Source: Acidobacteriota bacterium
GTDB taxonomy: Bacteria; Acidobacteriota; Blastocatellia; RBC074
DNA: 64,000 nt
Assembly (NCBI GenBank): GCA_018269055.1
Contig: JAFDVI010000019.1
Coordinates: forward strand, 62,001 to 126,000
Direction: 5' to 3'
The notes beneath the pieces were generated by a model that did not search any database, was not told the DNA's origin, and saw only the letters and a program-made list of their open reading frames with translations. The position numbers and the translations under genes were made by a program. Below are positions 19,201-25,538 of the stretch, one piece after another; position 1 is the first letter of the stretch, and each line of letters begins with the position of its first letter.

Positions 19201-19566
19201 CAGGAAATATTCAATTGCTTTGTCAGGTTCATCCGCTTTCTTGATTTCGCCTCTGCGTCCTTCAAACTCCAATTCGTTCTCTTCCATCCAGCGTTCCAGC
19301 GCATCGGCTTCCGAACCGGAATCCGGCTCGTTCGATTGCAAACCCGCTCCACCCGGCGCAGTCGCAGAATTCGTCGGTCGAATTTGCGGAGTCGGAGCTT
19401 GTTTCTGTTTGGCTTTACGAACCGGTTTGGCCTTTTTAGGCTTGCTCTTTCGTTTGCCGTCGGCAGTCACATTCCAGGTCGAAAAGGAAATGGCCAAAGT
19501 TGCGATCAAACAGAGGATAGTGGCTAAGCGTGGTTTTGTCTTGAGAAAGCGAATGAAGCTTGTCAT
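13279..19566 (-). CDS. Giant secreted BNR/BACON/NHL protein with Solibacter-type C-terminal domain
   Basis: A 2,095-residue protein starting at MTSFIRFLKTK; GGAGA precedes this ATG. Domains in order: signal peptide; Lys-rich linker; BNR/sortilin-like propeller repeats (about 130-890, recurring GVWKTTNAGTTW-type motifs); a BACON domain (about 894-985, ending FTVTQEGAP); an Ig-like domain (about 990-1080); six NHL repeats (about 1084-1422); a second Ig-like domain; six more NHL repeats (about 1519-1860); and a C-terminal module (about 1862-2095) of the Solibacter-paralog type (FFVSPDQVNYQIPSGTAAG). The two blocks of six NHL repeats suggest two six-bladed propellers. It is probably exported to the surface, where it may bind polymers or proteins; no catalytic site is visible. 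Confidence 0.9.
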   Translation of the reverse strand: MTSFIRFLKTKPRLATILCLIATLAISFSTWNVTADGKRKSKPKKAKPVRKAKQKQAPTPQIRPTNSATAPGGAGLQSNEPDSGSEADALERWMEENELEFEGRRGEIKKADEPDKAIEYFLRKRLPEGETEFPVEKYFSAMEAMQQMQVFSTAENRLMTREELRANSPEQPKLGTWTALGPGNIGGRTRAILINPNDPNIMYAAGVAGGVWKTTNAGTTWTPIADLIANIAVASMVFDPKNPNTIYVGTGEGFSNSDSVRGAGIFKTIDGGATWSRLPNTGTSDFYYVNDLVVSNIDSKRIYAATRTGVWRSTDEGLNWFQVLQPSVNGGCLDLAMRTDVQTDSLFAACGNLQQSAIYQKTNAEATGAWDQVLTEPGMGRTAIAIAPTNQNVVYAISAELSGDYTHGLHAFFRSDSGGGSGTWTARVRNTDANKVNTAILSNLVDATAVECKFGTANAFSGQSWYDLAIAVDPVDFNRVWVGGIDVFRSDDGGLNWGAAAFAYDGTGGDFVYGRPNQLHPDQHVFTFHPQFNGTTNQQMFIGNDGGIWRSDNARAQISTGPRAFCDSSANKVQWININNNYGVTQFYHGSVYPDGKTYLGGAQDNGTPRGNDTDGPNKWKQIFLADGGYSAVDFLNTNRLYVSTQNGGFRKSTDGGATFSTTTLGLSGSASFIMPMLMDPSDPARLYTGGSTLFRSDKMTFWNNLGSPQNVSLVSGLISALAVAPTDANFALIGMSDGSIVRTTRALSLSPAYPLSTALDSSARPRTGAVSWVAFDPNNKNIAYATYSTFSNFHVWKTTNAGQSWSAIDGSGGTGIPDIPVHCIVVDPSNSARLYVGTDLGVFVSLDGGATWTVENTGFANVITEALVLNVTGGVTSLFAFTHGRGTFKVTANMSGCNFALSKTGSTVAVAGGDLTVDVTVAPGGCAWQAESNASWITLQPGAGGSANGTVGMKVSANPNIGTRFGTVNIAGRSFTVTQEGAPDLESPTLRITTPATSPTSTFNALTTVSGTATDNVRVATITYRTNRGQTGTGSFTAASGTANWAFSVPLLAGTNEITFVAADDAGNVSVARTTTVNVTALSSLVTVAGTGTNGFTGDGGLAISANISRPIRMTFDVAGNLYFADFNNNRVRRVATNGIITTVAGNGAAGYSGDNGPATSAQLNGPLGVALDKTGNLLIADGANNRIRMVNVSTGVITTIVGTGDTGFNGDGGAATGARISGPENVFVDKDNNIFIADFGNHRIRKIAANGGTISTVAGTGVSGFSGDGGQATSAAISSPTDVVVDNAGNIYLCATGNNRIRKVTNDGVINTIAGNGNTTFNGDGILATAAALSNPQSLALDSTGNVYIADRGNSRIRKVTISDGSISTLAGGSSGLSPDGSSTTLARLNLPTGIALDAAGNVYFSDRDNFRIRRIANAVSGDTTGPVVSLNAPPPNGTLTTSVNPLSLSGTATDTGIVALIRWSNDRGGSGTAIGTTSWSIPSIALQPGVNNLTITAWDASGNAGSTTLIANYQTPQVVVTIAGTGVGANSADGIPGAAASVWQPVGVAVDAMGNVLFTDNLNRRVRKISPTGIISAFAGTGEAGSGGDGGQAKDATFHFPTGIAIDAAGNVYISDQGAHRVRRVAPDGVITTVAGTGVGFGGYSGDGGLAKDAELNLPQGLAVDKAGNLLIADYGNSRIRKVTIADGKISTVAGNGLYGFSGDGGLATEAVLGTPTGVAVDGAGNIYITDLGNQRIRKIAVADGKISTIAGTGVSGFNGDDGAATNARINLAFPSLITVDAAGDVYFADRVNNRIRKITVNTGVISTVAGTGTAGFNGDGTSPMGTNLSLPTAVAVDSSGALFIADNAAHRIRRTRLAAGLRTVATVSAASFSQTAGVAPEEIVAGFGPGLASSIAVASSLPLPTSLAGTTVKVRDSLNVDRLAPLFFVSPDQVNYQIPSGTAAGLATVIITNPAGETILGTVAVSNVAPSLFAANSSGTGLAAAVVFRRNAAGVDTYESAAGPIDLGPASDIVLLIPYGTGLRGFSDLANVKATIGGVNAPIFFAGPAPGFVGLDQVNMLIDRSLIGKGTVDVVLTVDGKIANTVTITIK

Positions 19567-19687
19567 GGAAATTCTCCGGGAAAGGCGCGGCTGTGTGCGC
19601 CCAAAATCGGGCTGGTTTGAAGCTACGCCGCACAGGTTGACTTGTTGCAGCGCCAAGTTGTCGAGTTCAGGCGGTTTTCAATTGTGC

Positions 19688-19761
19688 GTAGGGCAGATTT
19701 TCCAATCTGCCCAGGATTTCGCATTTGCTGGAATTTTGGCAGGGCGGAAAACCCGCCCTAC
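19688..19761. repeat. Palindromic intergenic repeat
   Basis: Two hairpins back to back between the giant protein gene and the cohesin gene. The ends are near-perfect inverted repeats, GTAGGGCAGATTTTCC and GGAAAACCCGCCCTAC. The first hairpin has a 9-bp stem, GGGCAGATT/AATCTGCCC. It is REP/BIME-like and non-coding. Confidence 0.75.
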
Positions 19762-19788
19762 CTGATTTCTGTCCCAATCGCCAGCAAT

Positions 19789-21378
19789 TCATCGTCGGGA
19801 AATTTCGATCAAGCTGTAGAAATTGTCTCCGTTTGAATTGGTCACAATGACGGTTGCCGTTCCTTCAGCCAGCGATGCAGGGAGCAAACCATTGAGCATT
19901 TCCGGTGAAACAAAACGCAGGGCGAGAAATCGTTGTTCGCCCAGACAGTCAATCACAATGACCTTGGTTCCCGCCAGAGAGGTTCGATACTCCGACGCAG
20001 AAGCTGTTTCAGCGCCTATGGCCAGGTTGGTTCCCCGGAGCCAGATTGGCTGTGCAGAGGAAACAATCCTGTTGAACGATTTCTCTCCCAAGCCTGCGCG
20101 CAACAGTTCCAGTTCAAATCCCTCAACGGAATATCCGGCGATGATCGGATTGGCTTCAACGTCGGCCATCTCTTTTCGAACAGGAGTATCGCCAAAGCCG
20201 AACGTAAATGGCATCCCTTTACGGCTGGCGACCGGCGCGAATTCGCAAACCAGCAATTGGCGCGTTCCGCGAGCAATCGCTTTCCCAACCGGCATTGCCA
20301 GGGCAATGCCAATTCGGCCTCGGTCGGCTTGTGTTGAGTTGATATGCAGGATCGCTTCCTCCAGGTCGCCGCCTGCTTTTACATTCACCAATCGCCAGTG
20401 CGAAGCGTTGAAGATGATGCTGAAGCCAATCGCGTTTTCGGTGCCGGTTGCGTCAATATCCACCGAGGCGGTTGTGCGTTGCCGGATGCCGGTTGCCGGT
20501 AACTGCCGCAACCGGATGGTTGAAGGCGTCGAAACCGTTTCCGTGGTGTCGGGCTGACGGGCGGCTACGACCAACCGATTGCTCGCCAGCGAAGGTGGAG
20601 CGCTTGTCGTTGGGCCGCCCGCAGGAGTCGCCGGATTGAGCGCGGCTGCGTACCGCCCGGCTTGCGTCCAATCAATGATCGAGATTCGTCCGTCACCCAA
20701 AGTCGAGCGTGGTGCGCAATCGGCTCGCTGAAACTCACTACCGTCCGCAGCAGTGTCCAGCCCTGCGACGAATTTTCCCACCTGCACCCAGTCCGTGATG
20801 GTAACAGTTCCGTTGTTGTCGCCATCCGGGCGAGGTGTGACGTCCGCTTCGTAGCCTTTGGTAATTGTCACCGCGCCGCCCATAAACGTTGCTGTCAGCG
20901 TGTTGGCCGTCACGTCCGCAACTTCGCGCTGAACCGGTTGGTCGCCGAAGCCTATGTTCGTGGTTCCAAAGTTGGCGTTGGCGGCAATCGAAAATGTCAC
21001 TACGATCATTTGTTGAACGCCCGCCGTAAATTTTTGATTGGCGGAAAAGGCCAGCGCTACGCCAAAGCGTCCTTGAGCCGCTTGGGAGTTATTGGTGTTG
21101 AACGAAGCCCCAGTGGCTCCTGAGCCGAGCGCAGCGACTGGGTTGCTCAGAACAGCAGGGTCAAACGTCAAACTGAACCCAACGGCGTTTTCGTCGCCTT
21201 GCGAAACCAGTTCGATGGGGACGTTGATGGTTCCACCGACTGCGCCGCTGGCTGTTCCGACCTGAATGGTTCTGACCTGAGCAGCGGCGACTCCGCGATG
21301 GAAAACAAACTGATTGATAAGGGCGCTGCCGAATACCGCACAGCAGAGCAGGAAAACGAGTTTACGGGGCTTCATCAC
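19789..21378 (-). CDS. Exported protein with two cohesin-like domains and dockerin-like repeats
   Basis: A 529-residue protein. A signal peptide or anchor occupies residues 1-33. A cohesin-like domain follows (about 35-175: GTINVPIELVSQGDENAVGF, then SLTFDPAVL). Two dockerin-like calcium motifs come next (DGDNNGTVTITDWVQVGKFV and GDGRISIIDWTQAGRYAAAL). A second cohesin-like domain spans about 290-415 (ENAIGFSIIFNASHWRLVNV). The C-terminal region around RFVSPEMLNGLLPASLAEG resembles part of the Solibacter-type module of the preceding protein. Cohesin and dockerin are partner modules in cellulosomes; carrying both in one chain allows intra- or intermolecular assembly. The ligands of the motifs look intact by eye. 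The gene is in tandem with the giant NHL protein, separated by a palindromic repeat. Confidence 0.8.
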   Translation of the reverse strand: MMKPRKLVFLLCCAVFGSALINQFVFHRGVAAAQVRTIQVGTASGAVGGTINVPIELVSQGDENAVGFSLTFDPAVLSNPVAALGSGATGASFNTNNSQAAQGRFGVALAFSANQKFTAGVQQMIVVTFSIAANANFGTTNIGFGDQPVQREVADVTANTLTATFMGGAVTITKGYEADVTPRPDGDNNGTVTITDWVQVGKFVAGLDTAADGSEFQRADCAPRSTLGDGRISIIDWTQAGRYAAALNPATPAGGPTTSAPPSLASNRLVVAARQPDTTETVSTPSTIRLRQLPATGIRQRTTASVDIDATGTENAIGFSIIFNASHWRLVNVKAGGDLEEAILHINSTQADRGRIGIALAMPVGKAIARGTRQLLVCEFAPVASRKGMPFTFGFGDTPVRKEMADVEANPIIAGYSVEGFELELLRAGLGEKSFNRIVSSAQPIWLRGTNLAIGAETASASEYRTSLAGTKVIVIDCLGEQRFLALRFVSPEMLNGLLPASLAEGTATVIVTNSNGDNFYSLIEISRR

Positions 21379-21421
21379 GGGTTTCTCCTAATCGGCTTTG
21401 GTAATGCCGGATAAAAGGGAA

Positions 21422-21526
21422 GCTTTCATTTTCCAGTGGTCATTTCCCATTTTTTCATTTGGCATTGGAACGGCGGCTGAGCCATGACAAATGACGATTG
21501 ATCAATTCCAACTGGAAAATGAAAGC
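21422..21526. repeat. 105-bp palindromic element
   Basis: Perfect 16-bp inverted ends, GCTTTCATTTTCCAGT and ACTGGAAAATGAAAGC. Nested shorter inverted repeats (GTCATTT/AAATGAC) lie inside. It occupies most of the gap after the gamma-glutamyltransferase gene, so it may also act as that gene's terminator. It is MITE-like. Confidence 0.75.
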
Positions 21527-21551
21527 CAGACAAGAAATGCTGTTGAATGCG

Positions 21552-23324
21552 TCAGTACCCAACCGACTTGCCATTGGGGCGGGCATCGCTGCCGCCTAAC
21601 CGGACGCCGGTTTTGTCTTCAATCATGACGGCTTCGCAATCGCCCATGGCGCCTGGACGTTCCACGAATTTGTGACCCATCGAAATCAATTTCTGCATCG
21701 TGTCGGGCGAAATGCCGAGTGGTTCATAACGGATTTCGTCGGGCATCCACTGATGATGAACGCGCGGCCAGTCAATCGCCTGCTGAATGTTCATGCCGTG
21801 ATCCACAACGTTAATGATCGTTTGCATAACGGTGTTGATGATCGTCGGCCCACCAGGGCTTCCCAACGCGAACCAGAATTTGCCATCTTTCAATACGATG
21901 GTCGGCGTCATGGAAGACAACGGACGCTTTCTGGCGGCGACGGCATTGGCTTCGTTCTGGATCAACCCATACATATTCGGTTTGCCCGGTTCCGGAGCCA
22001 GATCGTCCATTTCGTTATTGAGCAAAAAGCCCGCGCCTTCGACCGTAACGTGGCTGCCGTAACTGCCATTTAGGGTGTAGGTATTCGTCACCACATTGCC
22101 GTCTTTGTCCACAATGGTGAAGTGGGTGGTTTGTTCGGATTCGTAGGCGACCGGGTTGCCGTGTTTGATTTGCTCGGACGTCGAAGCGCGATTCGGGTCA
22201 ATCGTCGCGGCCAGCTTGTCCGCGTATGCGTGCGAAATCAGACCGGCGACCGGCACTTTGACGAAATCCGGATCGCCCAGAAACTCCGCGCGGTCGGCGA
22301 AAGCACGACGCATGGCTTCGACCATCAGGTGAATGGATTGCGCCGAACCCGCTCCCATCTTTTTCAGGTCGTAGCGTTCCAGAATGTTCAACATTTGGAG
22401 CATCGCGATCCCGCCCGACGACGGCGGCGGCATGGTGATGATTTCGTGCCCGCGATATTTGCCACGCAATGGCGTGCGTTCGACCGGTTTGTAATTATTC
22501 AAATCCTGCACCGTCATCCATAACTGCCCCTTGGCGGTTTTGGCGTTGGCGCGTTTCATACTGTCTTCGATCAATTGCGCTGTTTTACCCTCATAAAATT
22601 CGCGCGGGCCGTTTTGGATCAACCGATCCAGCGTCGCCGCCAAATCCGGTTGTTTGAAGATTTCATCCGTTTCGTAATGCTTGCCGTTGCGCAGGAAAAT
22701 ACGATTGGATTCAGGATTGCGCGCCAGCCCGCGGCTGCTAGCCCGCAAACTGGTTTCCAACTGATACCAGACGGGAAAGCCGTCTGCGGCCAGTTTCCGT
22801 GCCGGTTCGACCACGTCCGCCCATTTCATCGTTCCGTATTTTTCCAATGCGTACCCGAAGCCTGCCACGGTTCCCGGCACGCCCGCAGCCATGTGGCCAA
22901 AGGTTGAAGACTCTTTGATGTATTCGCCTTTTTCGTTTAAGTACACGTTGCGATACGCCGCCGCCGGAGCCATTTCGCGGTAATCAATCGTCGTTGCCGT
23001 GCCGTCGGCTTTGCGAATGACCATAAAGCCCCCGCCGCCGATGTTGCCCGCCGTAGGCCAAACCACCGCCAGCGCCAGGCCAACAGCAACCGCCGCGTCA
23101 ACCGCATTGCCGCCGCGTTTCAAAACGTCCACGCCGACTTGCGAAGCGATTTCGCTGACCGATGACACCATGCCGTGTTTGGCGCGAACCGGCGGACGCG
23201 ATGCCGCTTCGGAAGACGAAAGCAGGTCAACGGAAGAAACTGGTTTGAACGACGGCGGCGCTGTAATCAGCGAAAGCAGCAGCGCCAGCGTTAGAAGGAA
23301 TGAGAAGCTTTTTCGGGTTTTCAT
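21552..23324 (-). CDS. ggt: Gamma-glutamyltransferase
   Basis: A 590-residue periplasmic or extracellular enzyme that cleaves gamma-glutamyl bonds such as that of glutathione. The start is MKTRKSFSFLL, which gives a proper signal peptide; an upstream TTG at 23360 would overlap the preceding gene. The nucleophile is the first Thr of QTTHFTIVD (about residue 399), just where autoproteolysis splits the precursor. It is followed by the family motifs TLNGSYGSHV, LLNNEMDDL and PLSSMTPTIV, and the oxyanion-type GSPGGPTIINTV. Length is standard. It probably forms an operon with the small coiled-coil gene 32 bp upstream. Confidence 0.95.
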   Translation of the reverse strand: MKTRKSFSFLLTLALLLSLITAPPSFKPVSSVDLLSSSEAASRPPVRAKHGMVSSVSEIASQVGVDVLKRGGNAVDAAVAVGLALAVVWPTAGNIGGGGFMVIRKADGTATTIDYREMAPAAAYRNVYLNEKGEYIKESSTFGHMAAGVPGTVAGFGYALEKYGTMKWADVVEPARKLAADGFPVWYQLETSLRASSRGLARNPESNRIFLRNGKHYETDEIFKQPDLAATLDRLIQNGPREFYEGKTAQLIEDSMKRANAKTAKGQLWMTVQDLNNYKPVERTPLRGKYRGHEIITMPPPSSGGIAMLQMLNILERYDLKKMGAGSAQSIHLMVEAMRRAFADRAEFLGDPDFVKVPVAGLISHAYADKLAATIDPNRASTSEQIKHGNPVAYESEQTTHFTIVDKDGNVVTNTYTLNGSYGSHVTVEGAGFLLNNEMDDLAPEPGKPNMYGLIQNEANAVAARKRPLSSMTPTIVLKDGKFWFALGSPGGPTIINTVMQTIINVVDHGMNIQQAIDWPRVHHQWMPDEIRYEPLGISPDTMQKLISMGHKFVERPGAMGDCEAVMIEDKTGVRLGGSDARPNGKSVGY

Positions 23325-23356
23325 AAATTTCGTTTCGCTGTTTGATGGATTGGGTA

Positions 23357-23698
23357 TCAATGTTTGCCGTTGTGATTGCTGATGTGATTTTCGACGACGT
23401 TGATGAGAATGTTCAGTCGTTCATCGGTTGCAGCCAGTTGTTTATCCGTTCGCCTTTGAGCTTTGTTAAGCTTCGCGATTGCCTTGAACGTTTTCACACT
23501 TGCTTCCGTTAGTTGCTCCATCAGTTCGTGATGAACGGATTGAACGGCCTGGATTTCTTTCATTCGTTGTTCGTGCGCTTCTTTCAATGATTCCATTCGT
23601 CGTTCATGCGCTTCTTTCAGTAAATCCATATCAACAGAAAATTTTGCTTGTTGTTCGATGATGAAGTTGATCGCGTTTTCCATTTGTTCTGGTGTCAT
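23357..23698 (-). CDS. Small coiled-coil protein
   Basis: A 113-residue protein beginning MTPEQMENAINFI; GGAGG lies six bases before this second Met. It is almost entirely helical. Repeated LLKEAHERRMESLKEAHEQR-type heptads in the middle suggest a coiled coil, and the C-terminal segment DKQLAATDERLNILINVVE is typical of small acidobacterial and cyanobacterial coiled-coil proteins of unknown role. There is no signal peptide. It is 32 bp ahead of ggt and 70 bp after the ftcD stop, all on the minus strand. The function is not known. Confidence 0.7.
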   Translation of the reverse strand: MTPEQMENAINFIIEQQAKFSVDMDLLKEAHERRMESLKEAHEQRMKEIQAVQSVHHELMEQLTEASVKTFKAIAKLNKAQRRTDKQLAATDERLNILINVVENHISNHNGKH

Positions 23699-23767
23699 CA
23701 TTTTCCTCCGGCATAGATTCGGGGTGGCCAAACTTAGCTGGGATTTTATGGGGAGATGGAAACGGCG

Positions 23768-25414
23768 TCAATTTTCCGAAGGGTAAAGGCGCAGAAAGAA
23801 ATCTTCGATGTGCATGGCGACTTCGCTGCCGCCTTCCAGCAAGTCAATGATCTGTGCGCGGCAATCTTCCGCGAATTCGTGGTCGCCAATGTTCATGACG
23901 TTGGGCAGGATGTTGTAAGCCGCACCGCGAATTGCCGTCACCGCCAGTTGGGCGCTCAGCGCCAGGTCTGAAAAGACGCCCGCGTTGCCCATTTCGTACA
24001 ATTCGTTCAAGATTTCCAGCACCTGCATGGCGCTTTCGGCGATTCTGAGCGGCACAGCAACAGCATTTTTGGTCGCTTGTTCAATGGCCATCGAACGCGC
24101 CAATTTTTCGGCGTCGGTTTCGCGTGGCAAAACCATCGCGTCCAATACGCGCTCTCGGCCTTCGACATCTTCTTTCAACGCCAATTGCAAATCAGCGCGG
24201 AGCTGTTCCAGCCGATCCAGCATCACGCCGACTTCATCCGCGACCGAAGGTTTACTGCTGGCTGTATTTTGAGCAACTGTTTCCGCCAATTCGGAGGCCA
24301 GAATTCCTGCGTACGCGGCAAAGCTGCCGCTTTCCGGCGTTAAACTTCCGGCGGCAATTTTCCCCGCAGCGATTTCGCCAGCCTGAGGTTGTTCGATGCT
24401 GGTCAGGGCGGTTGAAGCTGCGGGCGGGATGGGTTCGGATTCCGATGTGTCGGAATCTTCGATTGCGGCGTCTTCTTTGAAACCAGCGCCGATTTCCGGA
24501 AAGCTGTCGGCCAACGCGGCATGGAGCCGGTTTTCCAGCACCAAGTCTTCGCTGAAATCTTCAATTTGCAGGTAAAACTCGCCGCAGGCGTTGAGCGCGG
24601 CTTGCGGAATCAGGCCGACGATTTCAGTCCCGGCGATCATTACGCCGTATCGTTCGGCTTCGCGTTTGACCAGATCGAAGGCGCGAAAGATGGGCGTGGC
24701 TTCGTAATTGACCAGATTCATCGAAACCTGAACCTGATGCCGATGCGCCATCTGCATCGCCAGGGCTTTGACGTTTTGCAACCCGCCGCTGCTGCCGCGA
24801 ACGGCTTTGGCGATCTGTTTGGCGATGGCCAAATCTTCCGTCGCCAAATTGATGTTGAATGCGATTAACGGATTGCGAGCGCCGACGGCCATCGCCCCGG
24901 CGGTTAGGTGAATCTGCCTGGGGCCAAAATCCGGTTTGCGGTCGGGGTGAAACAGAATTTCCTCGCGAATGGCTTCAAAGCCGCCGCGCCGGATGTTGGC
25001 CAGATCTACCCTGTCGGGCCTGGTGGCCGCCTGTTCGTAAAGATAAACCGGAATGTTCAACTCTTCCGCAATGCGTTCACCGGCTTTTCGTGCCAGATCA
25101 ACACATTCTTCCATCGTCACGTTTTTGATGGGGACGAATGGCAACACATCCAGCGCGCCCATTCGCGGATGCTCGCCGGAATGTTGGTTCAGATCAATCA
25201 ATTCCACTGCCGTCGCTGCCGCGCGAATGGCCGCCAGCAACACACCTTGCGGTTCGCCCGCAAACGTGATGACGGAACGGTTGTGATCGGCATCCATTGT
25301 CCGGTCGAGCACGGCAACGCCTTCGACCGAAGCGATGGCCGAAGCGATCAATTCGATCTTTTGGGCATCCTGCCCTTCGCTGAAATTGGGGATGCACTCG
25401 ACGATCTTTTTCAT
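23768..25414 (-). CDS. ftcD: Glutamate formimidoyltransferase/formimidoyltetrahydrofolate cyclodeaminase fusion
   Basis: A 548-residue cytosolic enzyme of histidine degradation. The start is MKKIVECIPNFSEG; the longer reading to 25495 translates a palindromic repeat. The N-terminal formiminotransferase region (1-300) has NFSEG, DADHNRSV, HPRMGALDVLPF and the substrate-binding IAGTEIVGLIP. The C-terminal cyclodeaminase region (about 345-548) begins after an acidic linker with SGSFAAYAGILASELAETVA and is all-helical. The fused arrangement transfers the formimino group to tetrahydrofolate and then releases ammonia. No other histidine utilisation genes are in the window. Confidence 0.93.
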   Translation of the reverse strand: MKKIVECIPNFSEGQDAQKIELIASAIASVEGVAVLDRTMDADHNRSVITFAGEPQGVLLAAIRAAATAVELIDLNQHSGEHPRMGALDVLPFVPIKNVTMEECVDLARKAGERIAEELNIPVYLYEQAATRPDRVDLANIRRGGFEAIREEILFHPDRKPDFGPRQIHLTAGAMAVGARNPLIAFNINLATEDLAIAKQIAKAVRGSSGGLQNVKALAMQMAHRHQVQVSMNLVNYEATPIFRAFDLVKREAERYGVMIAGTEIVGLIPQAALNACGEFYLQIEDFSEDLVLENRLHAALADSFPEIGAGFKEDAAIEDSDTSESEPIPPAASTALTSIEQPQAGEIAAGKIAAGSLTPESGSFAAYAGILASELAETVAQNTASSKPSVADEVGVMLDRLEQLRADLQLALKEDVEGRERVLDAMVLPRETDAEKLARSMAIEQATKNAVAVPLRIAESAMQVLEILNELYEMGNAGVFSDLALSAQLAVTAIRGAAYNILPNVMNIGDHEFAEDCRAQIIDLLEGGSEVAMHIEDFFLRLYPSEN

Positions 25415-25430
25415 AAGGCTGAGCCGTCGC

Positions 25431-25533
25431 TTGGAGTGCCACGCTTTTAGCATGGCTTTGGCAGTTGTCCTGGTCAGAGTGATCTCGTTACGCAAAAATC
25501 TTTCAACACTACACTAAAGGCGTAGCACTCCAG
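25431..25533. repeat. 103-bp MITE-like palindrome
   Basis: Ends are imperfect 20-bp inverted repeats, TTGGAGTGCCACGCTTTTAG and CTAAAGGCGTAGCACTCCAG, with 17 of 20 positions pairing. The element fills the gap between ftcD and the S9 peptidase gene and extends the ftcD reading frame artificially. Confidence 0.75.
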
Positions 25534-25538
25534 AAAAA

